Assembly (NCBI RefSeq): GCF_016808335.1
Contig: NC_053146.1
Span: 32,031,495-32,095,494 of the forward strand
Reading direction: 5' to 3'
DNA length: 64,000 nucleotides
From: Panicum virgatum
Taxonomy: Eukaryota > Streptophyta > Magnoliopsida > Poales > Poaceae
Shown here: positions 24,602-36,698 of the stretch, one piece after another
Layout: the number at the start of each line of letters is the position of its first letter
Numbering within the stretch: position 1 is the first letter of the stretch
Translations under genes and position numbers: made by a program
The notes under the pieces: generated by a model
Told to the model about the DNA's origin: nothing
What the model saw: the letters and a program-made list of their open reading frames with translations, nothing else
The model's database searches: none

Positions 24602-25701
24602 CTCTCTCTTGCTCTCTTAGCTAGGTAGTGGAGCTAGGCTAGTTCTCTTTAGCGAGCAAGTTGTCCTCGGGGTTGTTGAGCAATCCTCGGCTCCTGGTAT
24701 GGCTTTGTATCCGACTTGTCAGACTTCTATTCATAATATAGAGTTTTGCCATGGTTGCTTTACTATCTTGATAGTATATCAATCCACGCTTAGTTCATTC
24801 ATAAGTTATGTTACGGTCTTGGTTAGGCTAGATGATCCGGGTACGGATAGAGGTTCGTGGTGCTTTCGGGCTTGCTCTACTATTTTACTCGTCCATCCGA
24901 AGGGTGGGAGATCTGGGGGCACTAGAGTAGTGACTTCATACATGAGTGTGGTGCTCAAGTATGCGGGATCCTTTGGATATGACCGTGCTCCATAGTGTGA
25001 ATGGGGTAGACGGCAGGTGGTGACAGCCCTGTCCATCCGGTGTAACAGCGGTGTTGCGTTTAGCATACTCCCCGATGTTCGGGTTCGGTGTAGGAGCTCA
25101 TGCAAAGAGGTAACGGGACTGGATGTACTCCGGTGCGGGACCTTCTCCCAGCTATCCCATTTTCCTGGCACCTGCAGTCCTAACCATGATCTAACATGAC
25201 CCCAGCTTTGGATAGAAGCACTAGGACATCTAACCTAGCCTAAGCTCCAGCTGACTTGACGTAGGATAGAGTAGTTCTTTAGTTTAATAGTTTCTCTCCT
25301 TTATTCCTTCCTCTTGGAGTGTGGATGTGTGCTGTGTTGCATTACCCTTGCTTATTCTTTATATGTACTTACCCCTGTTAGAGTATTGCCTATTGCTTGA
25401 GGCACAATGTCATGGTTAATGTTGAGTACAATACCTTTGCCGCTGCCATCCTTTGGGACACAAATAAATGACGATACCCTTACTCTCCGGGTGAAATGCT
25501 ACAACAGTATATCCATGCACTTGCGGATCCATCTGTAATCGTATTGATTATACCACGAGAGTGGCACCCCTTGGGTGCAGTTGCTAGGATGGGTTCGGTG
25601 CCCTGATTTCTAGTGATTGCACCAAGGACTGCCAACAGGCATTTCTGGCTTTGTTGCTAAGGATTAACCATTCCTAGTGATTGTGCTAAGAAATTTCAAC
25701 A
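24602..25701 (+). repeat. 5' LTR of element A, second part
   Basis: Resumes element A's LTR after B. The first about 75 bases align with 35640-35714, and 25029-25080 aligns in reverse with the spacer of the inverted repeat at 35713-35767. It ends TTTCAACA at 25701 just before the PBS. No gene seen. Confidence 0.8.
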
Positions 25702-25709
25702 AGCATTTC

Positions 25710-25727
25710 TGGCACCGTTACAGGGGA
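25710..25727 (+). other. Primer-binding site of element A
   Basis: TGGCACCGTTACAGGGGA, eight bases after the LTR end, is a diverged tRNA-Asp-type PBS with the same spacing as in B and J. Confidence 0.75.
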
Positions 25728-25860
25728 CGGTATGTGAACAAAGATATTGTGCTAATTTTAACTTAGACCTTGTACTCAGGATATAGTCTTTACTCTTTCA
25801 GGCTAATGTCACTTTATGTCTTCTTTTATTTTTGATTTGAAAAGAAGACAAGGGTAGTGT

Positions 25861-27898
25861 ATGACCGGTTTCTCCTTGTCGGAAAACTACACAGACAATA
25901 CAGAGAGGCTCGTGAGAAGGGCACAACCTCGCGTCGTTCCTCCTCTCGCTATCCTCCCGGCACAGGAATCCATTTCGGAAGCACCACTGGTTCTTGAGGC
26001 TATTGCTGAAAAGACTCTCCGCGAGTTCTCCGTCCCCTCCACCGACAATGTGGCCACTGGCCCCAACATCAATGTCGGCGATGTGAACTTCGAGCTCAAA
26101 TCAAGCCTCATCAACATGGTGCAGGCTAGCCCATTCTGTGGCAAGCCGAACGAGGACGCAAATGCACATTTGCAGAATTTTCTGTAGGTCTGCGACTCCG
26201 TTGTTATATGGGGTGTCGCTGCTGACGTTGTTAAGCTTCATCTGTTTCCCTTTTCTCTCCTAGGGAAGGCGAAACAGTGGTTTTATAAAGAAAAGAACAT
26301 CGACACCTGGGCCAAATGCTCCAAGGCGTTCCTCGCAAAATTCTTCCCGCTGGGCAAAACAAATGCCCTGCGCGGGTGAATTTCATGTTTCCAGCAGACA
26401 GGGATGGAATCCATCCCAGAAGCTTGGGAGAGGCTGCAGGAATACATCCTGGCCTGTCATCATCATGGCATGGACGAGTGGCTCATCCTGCAAAGCTTCT
26501 ACAACGGGCTCACAATGACATCTCGAGCCAACATTGATGCTGCTGCTGGAGGAGCCTTCCTCGACCTGACTATCGCCAAAGCAAAAGAATTGGTCGAGAA
26601 GATGGTCTCCAATCAAGGGTGGAGCGATGAACGACTCCAACCACGCACCAACGGCACGCATACCATCAAGGAGATGGATATGATTGTTGCCAAATTGGAC
26701 CTCCTACTGAAGCATCTCGGCGAAAGGGCCGAATTCAAGAAGCATAGAGAAAACTATGCTCGTGCCATGGAATCACACTTCACGTGCGAAGTCTGTGGTA
26801 ATGAAGGACACTCGGGGAATGACTGCCCCGAAACCCACGAAGATTGCGCCTACCTCAACAACAACAACAACAACAACGGGTTCCATCTACAACAAGGAGG
26901 CCAGGGGTGGAACCAGCCATGTCCACCTTTTCAGGGAGGTAATAACTACAATCCTTCTGATAATTCGAATTTCAATTCAAACCAACCTCCCTTGAGAGAA
27001 CTTGTTCTTGGCCAAGTTAAAATCAACAAAAATATAAATAAAAAGATTTTGGCCAATGACAAATCCCTGGAAAGTTTAAATGTTAAGCTTGAAGCGTTGT
27101 CTTCTACTCTTAAAAACTAGTTAAGTTTCAACAAAATGATCGAAACCCAGCTTTCACAAATTGCTGCTTCATCACCTGCTGTTGAGAGCGGGAAGATCCC
27201 GGGGCAACCCGAGTCTCCCGTTGAAAATGTCAGCATGGTGTCTACCGGACGGGATAACTCATCCTGGAGGCCACCACACAATAACCATGCAGGTAGGTAC
27301 TATCCCCCAAGGAACGACATTTGGGATGGCATGGTGGCAGCGGTGCATGAGGATCCAGGGGTCCCCATGATCAGTAGCTCGATCTACATCAAACACTTCG
27401 AGCGATGCCTATGCGATCTGGGGGCAAGCGTGAATATAATGCCCAAGGTAATATATGAAGCACTTGAATATCTTGCTCTTTCCTCCAACAACTATGCTCG
27501 TACGGCTTGCAGATTCAACCATTCGGTATCCCGAAGGGATAGCCGAACACGTTTTCGTACAAGTACGAGACTCCTTCATCCATGTCGACTTTGTGGTAAT
27601 GGATATGGAGGGCGACCTCAGAGTCGACCTCGTACTTGGGCGACCTTTTCTAAGGTCTGCCAAGGCAAGGATCGATGTCGAGAAGGGAGAAATCCGTTTC
27701 CGTGTCGGAAGGGAGGATATGTTTTTCAGGTTCAAGAAGAAGGAAGAGTAGCGCTTCATGATCCAACAAGACAGTGAAGGGCAAGCACTCTGGGGTGCAC
27801 CAGAATCCCAGCCAGAACAACGACCCTCCGCACCTAAAAGAAAGAAGGTCGAGAGTTCGGCCTTGTCCAGTTCTCCAGGACAAGCCGACGAATGGTAA
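25861..27898 (+). pseudogene. gag-protease of element A (Athila type)
   Basis: ATG 25861 begins a frame with stops at 26185 (TAG), 26377 (TGA) and 27118 (TAG). Gag motifs include FPFSLLGKAKQWFY (about 26248-26289), AWERLQEYILACHHHGMDEW and DAAAGGAFLDLT. A CCHC knuckle, CEVCGNEGHSGNDC, is near 26785-26826, then a run of seven Asn codons. The protease starts near 27410 with CDLGASVNIMPK. A one-base shift near 27480 moves to the frame that carries VLGRPF. After TAG 27749-27751 the frame ends at TAA 27896 with a basic tail, which looks like a natural end. That suggests gag-protease was a separate ORF, without fused RT. Confidence 0.85.
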
Positions 27899-28568
27899 GA
27901 ATGATGGAGAAAAGTTGTGCACATCCGACTTTAAATGACGCGCCCTTGCCAAAGGTAAATTGGTATTTATCTCATATTTGCTTTCTCCGCTTTTCAACAT
28001 TTTCTTTGCAACTTATTTGTTTTTCTCCACTGCATGTTTGAAATTTTCAAAATTGTTTTCTGCATGCTAGAATTTTTCTAGCATTTTTCCCTTTTTACAA
28101 AAAATACCAAAAATATTTTCTGAGTTTTTAATCCTTTGGGGAAAATAATGTGGACATCTTTTCGAGCAAAATTTTGGCCGTGCACCATATTTTCAAAGAA
28201 CTTAACCATTGAGGAACCACCAGGCTGAAGGGGGACACCAAGGGGGCCACCCTGGGGTCCATAGCCGTTGTGGCTTGCCTCTCCTCTAGTGCACGCGCCA
28301 TCTTCTCCTTAAATAGGGGCCACGAGGGGTGTTGAGCTCTCTCATACTCACACACTCACTCACACTCCCTCTCACACATTCTTGCTCGGGTTTCCTTTGG
28401 ATTTTGACTCAAGTTTGATTGCAGGAACTCTCTCTGTCTCATTTCTTTGCTGCAAGATTGATCACATTTTTGGAGGAACAACTTTTGGGTAAGAGTTTCA
28501 TTTTCATTTCACTAACATAACCCGAATCGAGTTGTTCTCGTTCGTTCTTATTTGCTCTTATTGCAAGC
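27899..28568 (+). promoter_or_regulatory. Intergenic region of element A with a possible internal promoter and leader intron
   Basis: No coding capacity. TTAAATAGG at 28309-28317 is followed by a CA/CT-rich stretch, an arrangement like the LTR A promoter. Downstream, GG|GTAAGAG (near 28489) and TTATTGCAAG (ending at 28567) could bound a short leader intron just before the ORF-1 ATG. Together they suggest separate expression of ORF-1. This is inference from motifs only. Confidence 0.35.
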
Positions 28569-30081
28569 ATGAAGGGTGTAGGTCGGAAACTTTCCGGAGC
28601 TATCAAGAAGATGATAGGGTCAAGCTCATCTCGTTCACGGGGTGGGTCGAGCTCCCGTCATTCCCCTGAACCTACACCAACGCCGACCATGATGGACAAT
28701 GAGCAAGACGAACAAGAGGAACAAATAGAGGAGCAAGCTAAAGAACCACAAGCCGAGGACATGGAAATAGATGAAGATGATGCACCGTACCTCGAATTGC
28801 AAGATGACCGCGAGCGTCAAGCCTACGCCATGATCAAGAATCGAAGCTTTGGTCATACCAGAGCCTTCGATCCGGACCTTCTCCAAAAAAATAGGTATGG
28901 ACGTTGACTTCGCTTGTGTTTGGCATGCGGTTGGTTGGGATGGTTTTGTGCCCATTGAGTAGAATGGTTCTCGTCTCCTCAACATCCAGTTTCTTTGCAC
29001 TCTTTGGGAGGTGGACGATGGTGTTTCTTTCCGACTTTTTGGAGTTGAACACTATTTTAATTGGAGAAATTTCAGTCACCTCCTTGGTTTTAGCGCGCGC
29101 TTGCCGATTTCCCTTGCAAAAGCTTGCCGCGGTTTTGATCGACATGAGTTTTGGGGATTGATTTCGGGTCAAGTTGTTCATGGCAAGTTTGCACCTCGGT
29201 GCAATGACACTCAAAATCTGACTCTTCGTTTGATGCACAAGTGGGTGGCTATCACTCTCTTTCCAAGAGATGATCCACGACCAGCATGGAACGATGAGTT
29301 GATGATATTATACGCCATGGTCAACAAAATCCGAATCCCCCCCGCACAAGCAATGGTTAAGCAATGGCTCACAAATTTTCGGATGATGGGTCCTATTGAA
29401 TGCACTTCTTTGGTTACCCGCATCGCATCAAACATGGGAATCTTAGATGGGAACCCCGTTCCCTTCATTGAGGAGCCACGTGTTATGATCGATGAGGCGT
29501 ACTTGGTTCATGGCCACACGCTCAAGAAAGGCCCGAATGACTCATTGATTTTCTTTTCCCTTGGTTATGCAAATGAAATCCTGTTGCCAAATGCGGGGTA
29601 TCATTTGTATAACTACCGTTTGCTAACCATCCCTCTTGTTCCACAAGAGAAGAGCCGCCGGCATAGTATTTCTGGTCTTCCTGGCAGGGTTAAAAGAAGC
29701 AGGGCCAGAAGGGAGGAATTCATGCAGCAGCAACCTCAGCCTCAACCACAACAATATGAGGCTGGAGGTTCGTCATGGCTGAGTGCTAGCTCCACCGAGT
29801 GGGCACGGCAGGCCTCAGGGCACCGGTCCACCAGTTCCATCTCCAGCGGACCCCCGCGACGTACAGCTTTGTCCAGAGGCTTCGCCACTCTGACTCGGCA
29901 GATGGGCGAGCTGAACGTGCGCACTACCAACATCGACGAGTCGCTGGGCCAGCACATCGAGTCAACTCAAAACTGGCAGTGAAACACAGGCGAGAAGATC
30001 CGCAACCTGGAGCAGCAACAGCAGCAATCCCAGGAGGAGTGGAGGGCCTACTACCATTGGGCTGGGTTTAATCCCAACTAG
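28569..30081 (+). pseudogene. ATHILA ORF-1-like protein of element A
   Basis: ATG 28569 starts a Ser/Arg-rich then acidic N terminus. A run of seven A (28885-28891) shifts the frame by one base. The next frame continues with a domain I match to the ATHILA ORF-1 family: WHAVGWDGF, FGVEHYFNW, FDRHEFW, the RLMHKWVAITLFPRDD segment and ILYAMVNKIRI. A Gln-rich coiled-coil tail ends at TAG 30079. In-frame stops lie near 28961 and at 29980 (TGA). The function is unknown; it occupies the place where some Athila elements carry an env-like ORF. In A it directly follows gag-protease, since pol is missing. Confidence 0.7.
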
Positions 30082-31265
30082 TAGCAGTGAGCATGAAGCT
30101 AGCTTAGGGGAGGACCCCCATGAGAGGTACCTTGTATCAAACTCTGCCTTTACTGCTTTCCAAAACCATGCATGAAACCAAACAAAAATTTGCAAAATTC
30201 TGAAAATCCATAAAAATTTACATAACTAAAATCAAATAAAAATTAGCAAAACCCATAAAAACCCAAAAATATTTACTTGCTTTCCAGTATGTGTAGTAAG
30301 CATGTGTAATTTTTCCTTGTTGAGATGATGAATAGTTGCTTTGTTAGTTCCTTTCTTATGCTTAGTTACAACCTTGTATTCTCCCGAAGTTCTGAGTTTG
30401 GTGGCTAGATGTTCAAACCTTAAGCTTGAAACTTGTGGGTAGCGAAAAGCAGAATTCGAATCTAGGTTGTTGTGGGTTATGATATGGCTGAAAAGAGTTG
30501 CTATGATCTTCTCCTACGTGATGCTTGATATCCGGAGTATTTCTTTTCAAAAATGCAAAAATAAAATAAAGTTCCTCGGTGATATGCAATTCCTATCCAG
30601 AGCCATATGAGTTACAAGTTTGAAAAGTCTTTTCTACATATGCAACTTGTCTTCTCGTTGAGCTTTGTCAAATTGTTGTGACCCTTTGTGAGAATCACTT
30701 CATACGCCCATGATCAAGATCACGTACACGTCCACTCACATGCTATACTTCTACACCTGGAAGATAGAAAGTACATCCCCCATCCATCCACAAATAAAAC
30801 TCCAAGATGTGCCATGTTTATCTCTTTCCAAAGTTATCATCATAATGTATGGGCTATAGAAAAAGAAATAAAAGATGCATACCCAAAGAAGGTATGCCAC
30901 ATGCCCACAATGCATGTCAAAAAAAAAGAAGAGAAAAGATGCATACCCAAAGAAGGTATGCCACACACCCACAAGATGTGTCAAAAAAAGAGAGAGAGAG
31001 AGAGAGAAAAAGGAAATACAGCCCATACCAGAAACATTACAAGGGAAAGAGAATTCATATAAAGGAGTTCTCATCCATCATCCACCAAAAATATCAACAC
31101 ACTTGCACATCTTGATCAAGGCTTATGACTTGTTTCTCCTTTGGATCCGGTCTTTGACTTAGCGAAATATGAGAAGCAAGGTTGCCATCATATCCTCCAT
31201 ACCTACAGATCCACCAAAAAGAAGCCATTAGAAGTGGGATGGAAAAAGAAAGGTGCATAAAAAGG
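30082..31265 (+). other. 3' noncoding region of element A
   Basis: AT-rich, no gene. It contains two copies of a 64-bp repeat unit (from about 30873 and 30937, with GATGCATACCCAAAGAAGG in each), then an (AG)n run near 30990-31008. Solo LTR D is inserted at its end and the region continues at 34750. Confidence 0.6.
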
Positions 31266-34200
31266 TGTAACACCCTAATTTAAATTTCAGCATTTAATAA
31301 TAAATTTAATTGGATTTATTTAATTTTCTATGGTTTACTATGTTTAGTCTTGCATTTAATCTAATTTTCGTTCCACAAGTAATTAAAAAAATTGTCATAG
31401 TTTAAAATCTTGTGGTTGCATTCATGCTGGTGCATTGTTTTATTTGCTTGAGTGCTAGGGTTGAATTCAAATTTGAATTTGAATTCAATAGATTGAGTGG
31501 TGTGGAAATAGAAATAGAAAGGAGTGGAGTTAGAAAAACCCAAACCATCTCAAACCAGCCCAACAACCCAACCCGCTCGGCCCACTCCTTCCCTGCTGGC
31601 CCAAACCTCAGCGCCAGCCAAGCCCGCCACCTCCTCTTCTTCCCTTCTCCACAGGCCCAGCAACTCGCCCGGCCCAGCAAGCTGCGCGCTTCCCCGTCCT
31701 GGCTCACCGCGCGTGCGACTGACAGGGAATGGCCCACCGGTCAGCTTTGTCTTCTCCCCTTTTCCTTTCTCCTTCCCCGCGCCGGCCCGACTCTGCTCCG
31801 CCCGCGCTACACCCGCTGCCCGTGGACCTCCAACTCCGCGAGCCCCACTAGCCAGCCACACCCTGCCCTTTCCTTCCAGAAACGCCACCACCCGAGTCGT
31901 ATCGCGCAACCACCGGGGTGCGATCCATTTTTCTTGCGCAGCCCGATCCCGGCCGCGATCTCCGCCGAGATCATGCCAGGGCACAACTGCCCCACGATCC
32001 TGGCACCCTCCTTTATCTATCCTGGCAGCCCTGCGCCAGCACATTCTCCTTCCACGCCATAAGAGCTGGCCTTTGCACCCCCAGCACCATCGCAACACCT
32101 TGCTCCACCGTGCCGAAGCTCTACGCCGCCGTGCTAACGCCGCCTCACTGCCTCCCGAACCACCACAAGCCCCGCAGGAGCTCCGCCGTGCTTCCAGGAG
32201 ACCACCCGCATGCTCCTTCCCCGTCTCTGAGACCTGTAGCGCGAAGATTATTTTTGAGCAGCACCGCCAGTGAGTCTCTGCGCCGCCGCGATTACTCGCC
32301 GCCGCCAATCCCCCGGCCACGCTGACCCCTTGTACACCTCCACAGGAACACATCGCATCGATTCGAGGAGATCCAGGAGCCCAGAATCACCCCGCGTCGA
32401 CCTCGTCACCGTGCTCCGCCCAGCGCCGCCGCTGGTCCACGCCGCCGACCACCCTGCGTGCCGTTCCAGTCTGATACGAGCCCTCAGTAAGCTTCAGCAC
32501 AGTCCCCTCTACCTTTTTCGCTAGTTGACTAGGCCCGTAGCCCGTGTCCGAGGCCGGAATGCCACACGCCGGCGACTCCCGCCATGCAGACCCACCGCCG
32601 CCACCACTCTCGCCGCCCAGAGCACCCCCAAACCCAGCTTAGTCCATAGGTGGATTACGCATGATGTGCTGATCCTTCCTGACCTAAACCCCAGTCGAAT
32701 CGACCCCCGGAGCACCAAGTTCGGGGAACTCCGGTGAGTCCCAGAGTCGCGCCGCCACGGAATCAAGTCACTGGTGGCCGACACCGCCTTCCCCGCGCGA
32801 GGTTTGATCCTAGATGTTAGATCTGAAACCGACGCACGAGATTAGATCATCATACCCCATCGATCTGGATCGCCCGATCGCGATCCGATGGCCCATATCC
32901 AGTTTGACCCGCGGTGTAACGGTCAGCGCTGCCACTTTTGCATAAGAGTCCCTCGGTTTCTTTGAAATAAACCCGCAGTCCATAGTAGTTCAAAAGTAAT
33001 TCAAGTTAAGCCCCTGCTTTTACGTTTTAAACCCTGAACTCTCCAGAAATTGAACCAGCCATCCCTGGACGTGCAGTTTTGCGCGTTAGCCCCTGAATCT
33101 ATAGGTTAATTATGTTTAAGTCCCTGGTTTTTGCCCAGACCCCCTTGTAGCTCAGTTTTTCTCGCAGATAGGTCCCTGGATCTTGTTTTAAGCGTAGTTT
33201 TCACGTTCTAGCTCCGTTTTATGTGTTCTTTATGTCCACGCGATCATTGTAACACGTAGAATAGTTATAGCTTGGTTTTCCTTGCTGTTTTTATTTATTG
33301 TTGTACTGTTTCTTAGTGTTAGCCTTTGTTTGCACGTATGTTTATATTGTTGCCTTGTTTCTGGCCATGTGTTCGTGAGTAGACATTGAGCTACCGGAGG
33401 AGCCCCAGTACCAGTACCTGGAGCAGCCACCGTCTTCAGAGTAGTTTGAGCAGCAGGAGTAGTTTGAGGAAGGCAAGTATAACATGAACACCAACCATCA
33501 CATTTAAATACAATTTCATACTGCATTTTAATATTGTTTGCCTATAAGGACTTTCCTAGCCACTTTATATCCTTTATAAATATCCCTTGGGTTGCATTTT
33601 GGTTAGCTGTGCTAGGTGCTGCGCTATAACACACTTGGTCCTTTTTAATTAATTTGATTAATGGTATATGCAACTTAATTATGGGAGTGGCCATTTGAGT
33701 GGCTCACGTCTCGTTAAAAATTTGTTTTTATAGAAACTTGGTTTAGGGGGCTCCCACTGTGTTTTGTGCTAGCTACTCTCCATAAGGACCGTACGTCATT
33801 AGAGAGACAACCTGGGACAACCGCGCAACCACAAGACTAGTTGCAACTTACCTGCGGTAATAATTAGGTCTTTTTGGTTTGGAGTAACTTACCTGCGGTG
33901 TAGGGGAGGTAAGCTTCAATGGTCCTTGCTTCTCCGGCTTACTCTGTGCTTGGTCTGTGCCCCATCGTCGCTGATCCACCCTCGCGGTTACTCCATACCA
34001 ACGAGATTCTTTGTAAAGGCCTCGTAGTATGCTTGGTAGCCATCTCACCTACGGAAGTGTGATGAACAACTAGCGTAGCTCACGACTTGTGGGTAAAGAT
34101 GTGCAACCTCTGCAGAGTGTAAAACTGGTATACTAGCCGTGCTCACAGGTCATGAGCGGCCCAGATCCACCTTTTGATTAGTGGGGTTACCTTGGTGGTT

Positions 34201-34749
34201 TGGTTTGGTTCTCAGTAGTATCATAATTAATTTTGATTAATTACTATGTAACTGGGTTTATGGTAATTCATCAACTTGTAGTAAATAGGTGTAATAAAAC
34301 TTGCCAAGACCTAAAAGCTAATGCAGTCGAGTCAGCCAACCTTAGAGCCTCATAGTTTGTGTTATACTTGTTGAGTACAAGTTGTGTACTCACTCTTGCC
34401 TACTCTACTCTTTTTCCTCTTGGGGATACTCTACTGTTGCTCAGTTCCTGCCGACGCGAGGGAGTTTACTCAGAGCTACCAGGAGTACGAGGACTTCTAG
34501 GCATTCGTCTCCCAGTCGACGTCCCTATGGTGCCTTGCTTCCGAGAGTTTCTCGTATATGTTTTTACGCTTCAGCTGTATCAGACATTTTGTCATTATTG
34601 TAATAAATAACATTCGTACTCGCTTTATTATATCTTTTACGTGATATGTGCTGTGATATATTGTTCATTCTGTTGTATATACGTGTGACTTGATCCTGGC
34701 ACGTATATGATTGCTCGGTTTATGTCCTTTTATAAACCTGGGTGTTACA
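31266..34749 (+). mobile_element. Solo LTR D (E-family LTR)
   Basis: TGTAACACC to GTGTTACA, 3484 bp, flanked by AAAGG at 31261-31265 and 34750-34754. It aligns with the LTRs of E but has no PBS, coding region or second LTR. It is therefore a solo LTR, normally produced by recombination between the two LTRs of a full element. It contains a GC-rich core (about 31540-32800), a TATA-like CCTTTATCT near 32010, and broken copies of the LTR-internal exons. Confidence 0.9.
33383..34500 (+). pseudogene. LTR-internal spliced gene, exons 2 and 3 (solo LTR D)
   Basis: Exon 2 (33383-33472, 90 nt) lies between GAGTAG and AAG|GCAAGT and encodes ELPEEPQYQYLEQPPSSE, then two TAG codons where CAG fits. Compared with the E copy it has gained one codon and lost one, keeping length and frame. 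Exon 3 (34445-34500, 56 nt) follows GTTGCTCAG and encodes VPADAREFTQSYQEYEDF, then TAG. Exon 1 would end at the GTAAGC donor at 32487. Product unknown. Confidence 0.42.
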
Positions 34750-35104
34750 AAAGGCCTTGGTGAGGAATGAAACACATTGAGCGATCTGAGAGATCACCCG
34801 AGGAACTACAATATTTCTTTTCAAAAACTTTATAAAACCTCCGGATTGACGGTTGAACAAAGGAGTGGTAAGTGGTACTCTACAAGCCGTTCTGACCCTC
34901 AGCCGCCAAAGATGAGGATGATGCTATAAGCCCCACAGGAGTAAGGTAAAAGGTGCGAACAAGGCCAACTTATTCAGAATAAAGGTAAGAACACTCGGTT
35001 GTGCCTTGGGCATAAGTCAGGAATGCGACATTGTAGCAACTCCTGATCAACAACCTAAGTCTAAAACTTTGCTTGGGACAAGCAAAGGGCTAGCTTGGGG
35101 GAGC
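34750..35104 (+). other. Element A 3' tail with polypurine tract
   Basis: Resumes A after D. It ends TAGCTTGGGGGAGC, a purine tract, immediately before the 3' LTR. The whole stretch is repeated in inverted orientation at 36344-36698, with exactly the same length. Confidence 0.75.
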
Positions 35105-35578
35105 TGTTGACGGTGCTTAAGTGCCATTTTCACCCGTCAACTATACTCAATAATAAAGGAAAACTGCATGCCTTACTCGCATATTTGTATCACTAACCTT
35201 GCTCCACAGTTGTTTTCGAATTTTGTACATTTCAGATGAGCAGGAGCGGAATAAGATGAAAACATGGAGCAGACGCCATACAACTACGCAGAATATTGCG
35301 TCCGGCGTTACCCACTTACAAGGAGGGCCATCTGGCAGAGCAAATGGGCGCGCCATGCATAATGCTTACAAGGAAAGATATCAGGGCCCACATGATAGCC
35401 TTCCAGGAAAGGATAAGGATGAGAGGCGGCCAGGTGGGGCCGGGGTTGGCCGAACCTGGCCGGCCTCCCGTCCAGGTGCATTTCGAGGAGGAGTCGGGCC
35501 CAAGTCTCCTGATTACCTTCCATACATGGATTTGGCGGGAACCGACCTCCACTAGTATAAATAGGGCCCCCTCTCACC

Positions 35579-35620
<42 letters not shown>

Positions 35621-35714
35621 TATTCCAATCTCTCCAAGAAGGCTCTCTTCTTTCTTGCTCTCTTAGCTAGGTAGTGGAGCTAGGCTTGTTCTCTTTAGCG
35701 AGCAAGTCGTCCTC
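35105..35714 (+). repeat. 3' LTR of element A, truncated
   Basis: Starts TGTTGACGG, aligns with 2111-2653 and then with 24602-24676, and stops at GTCCTCG. It carries a long (CA)n run at 35582-35618 and the TATA box at 35556-35563. The break coincides with the centre of the large inverted repeat. Confidence 0.85.
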
Positions 35715-36343
35715 GAACGTCGGGGAGTACGCTAAACGCAACACCGCTGTTACGCCAGACGGACAGGGGACGACTTGCTCGCTAAGCTAGCTCCACTACC
35801 TAGCTAAGAGAGCAAGAAAGAGGAGAGCCTTCTTGGAGAGATTGGAATAAAGTGTGTGTGTGTGTGAGGGGTGAGAGGGGGCCCTATTTATACTAGTGGA
35901 GGTCGGTTCCCGCCAAATCCATGTATGGAAGGTAATCAGGAGACTTGGGGCCGACTCCTCCTCGAAATGCACCTGGACGGGAGGCCGGCCAGGTTCGGCC
36001 AACCCCGGCCCCACCTGGCCGCCTCTCGTCCTTATCCTTTCCTGGCAGGCTATCATGTGGGCCCTGATATCTTTCCTTGTATGCATTATGCGTGGCGCGC
36101 CCATTTGCTCTGCCAGATGGCCCTCCTTGTAAGTGGGTGACGCCGAACGCGATATTCTGCGTAGTTGTATGGCGTCTGCTGCATGTTTTCGTCTTATTCT
36201 GCTCCTGCTCATCTGAAATGTACAAAACTCGAAAACAACTATGGAGCAAGGTTAGTGATACAAATATGCGAGTAAGGCATGCGGTTTTCCTTTATTATTG
36301 AGTATAGTTGATGGGTGAAAATGGCACTTAAGCACCGTCAACA
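35713..36343 (-). repeat. Inverted copy of element A's LTR
   Basis: On the minus strand this reads LTR A from its TGTTGACGG start to the centre, but lacks the equivalent of about 24677-25028, so two LTR pieces are joined. TATA box at 35885-35892 on the minus strand. Confidence 0.85.
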
Positions 36344-36698
36344 ACTCCCTCAAGCTAGTCCTTTGCTTGTCCCAAGCAAAGTTTTAGACTTAGGTTGTTG
36401 ATCAGGAGTTGCTACAATGTCGCATTCCTGACTTATGCCCAAGGCACAACCGAGTGTTCTTACCTTTATTCTGAATAAGTTGGCCTTGTTCGCACCTTTT
36501 ACCTTACTCCTGTGGGGCTTATAGCATCATCCTCATCTTTGGCGGTTGAGGGTCAGAACGGCTTGTAGAGTACAACTTACCACTCCTTTGTTCAACCGTC
36601 AATCCGGAGGTTTTATAAAGTTTTTGAAAAGAAATATTGTAGTTCCTCGGGTGATCTCTCAGATCGCTCAATGTGTTTCATTCCTCACCAAGGCCTTT

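Larger units (their letters stand above)
2111..35714 (+). mobile_element. Element A: non-autonomous Athila-like retrotransposon carrying nested B, C and D
   Basis: A's 5' LTR starts TGTTGACGGTGC at 2111, is interrupted by B, and resumes at 24602 to end at 25701. A tRNA-Asp-like PBS, gag-protease, an ATHILA ORF-1-like gene, a long 3' region holding solo LTR D, a purine tract and a truncated 3' LTR (35105-35714) follow. There is no RT, RNase H or integrase between protease and ORF-1, so the element could only move with help from a related element. Its 3' LTR is broken at the centre of a large inverted repeat, so no target-site duplication can be checked. Confidence 0.8.

Noticed and set aside
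31524..32353. Overlapping long open frames on both strands in solo LTR D
   Set aside because: Same composition effect in an LTR; no domain and no conservation of frame in the other LTR copies.
35582..35618. (CA)n run considered as a regulatory or structural element
   Set aside because: Ordinary microsatellite; its length differs between the two arms of the inverted repeat, as expected for slippage.
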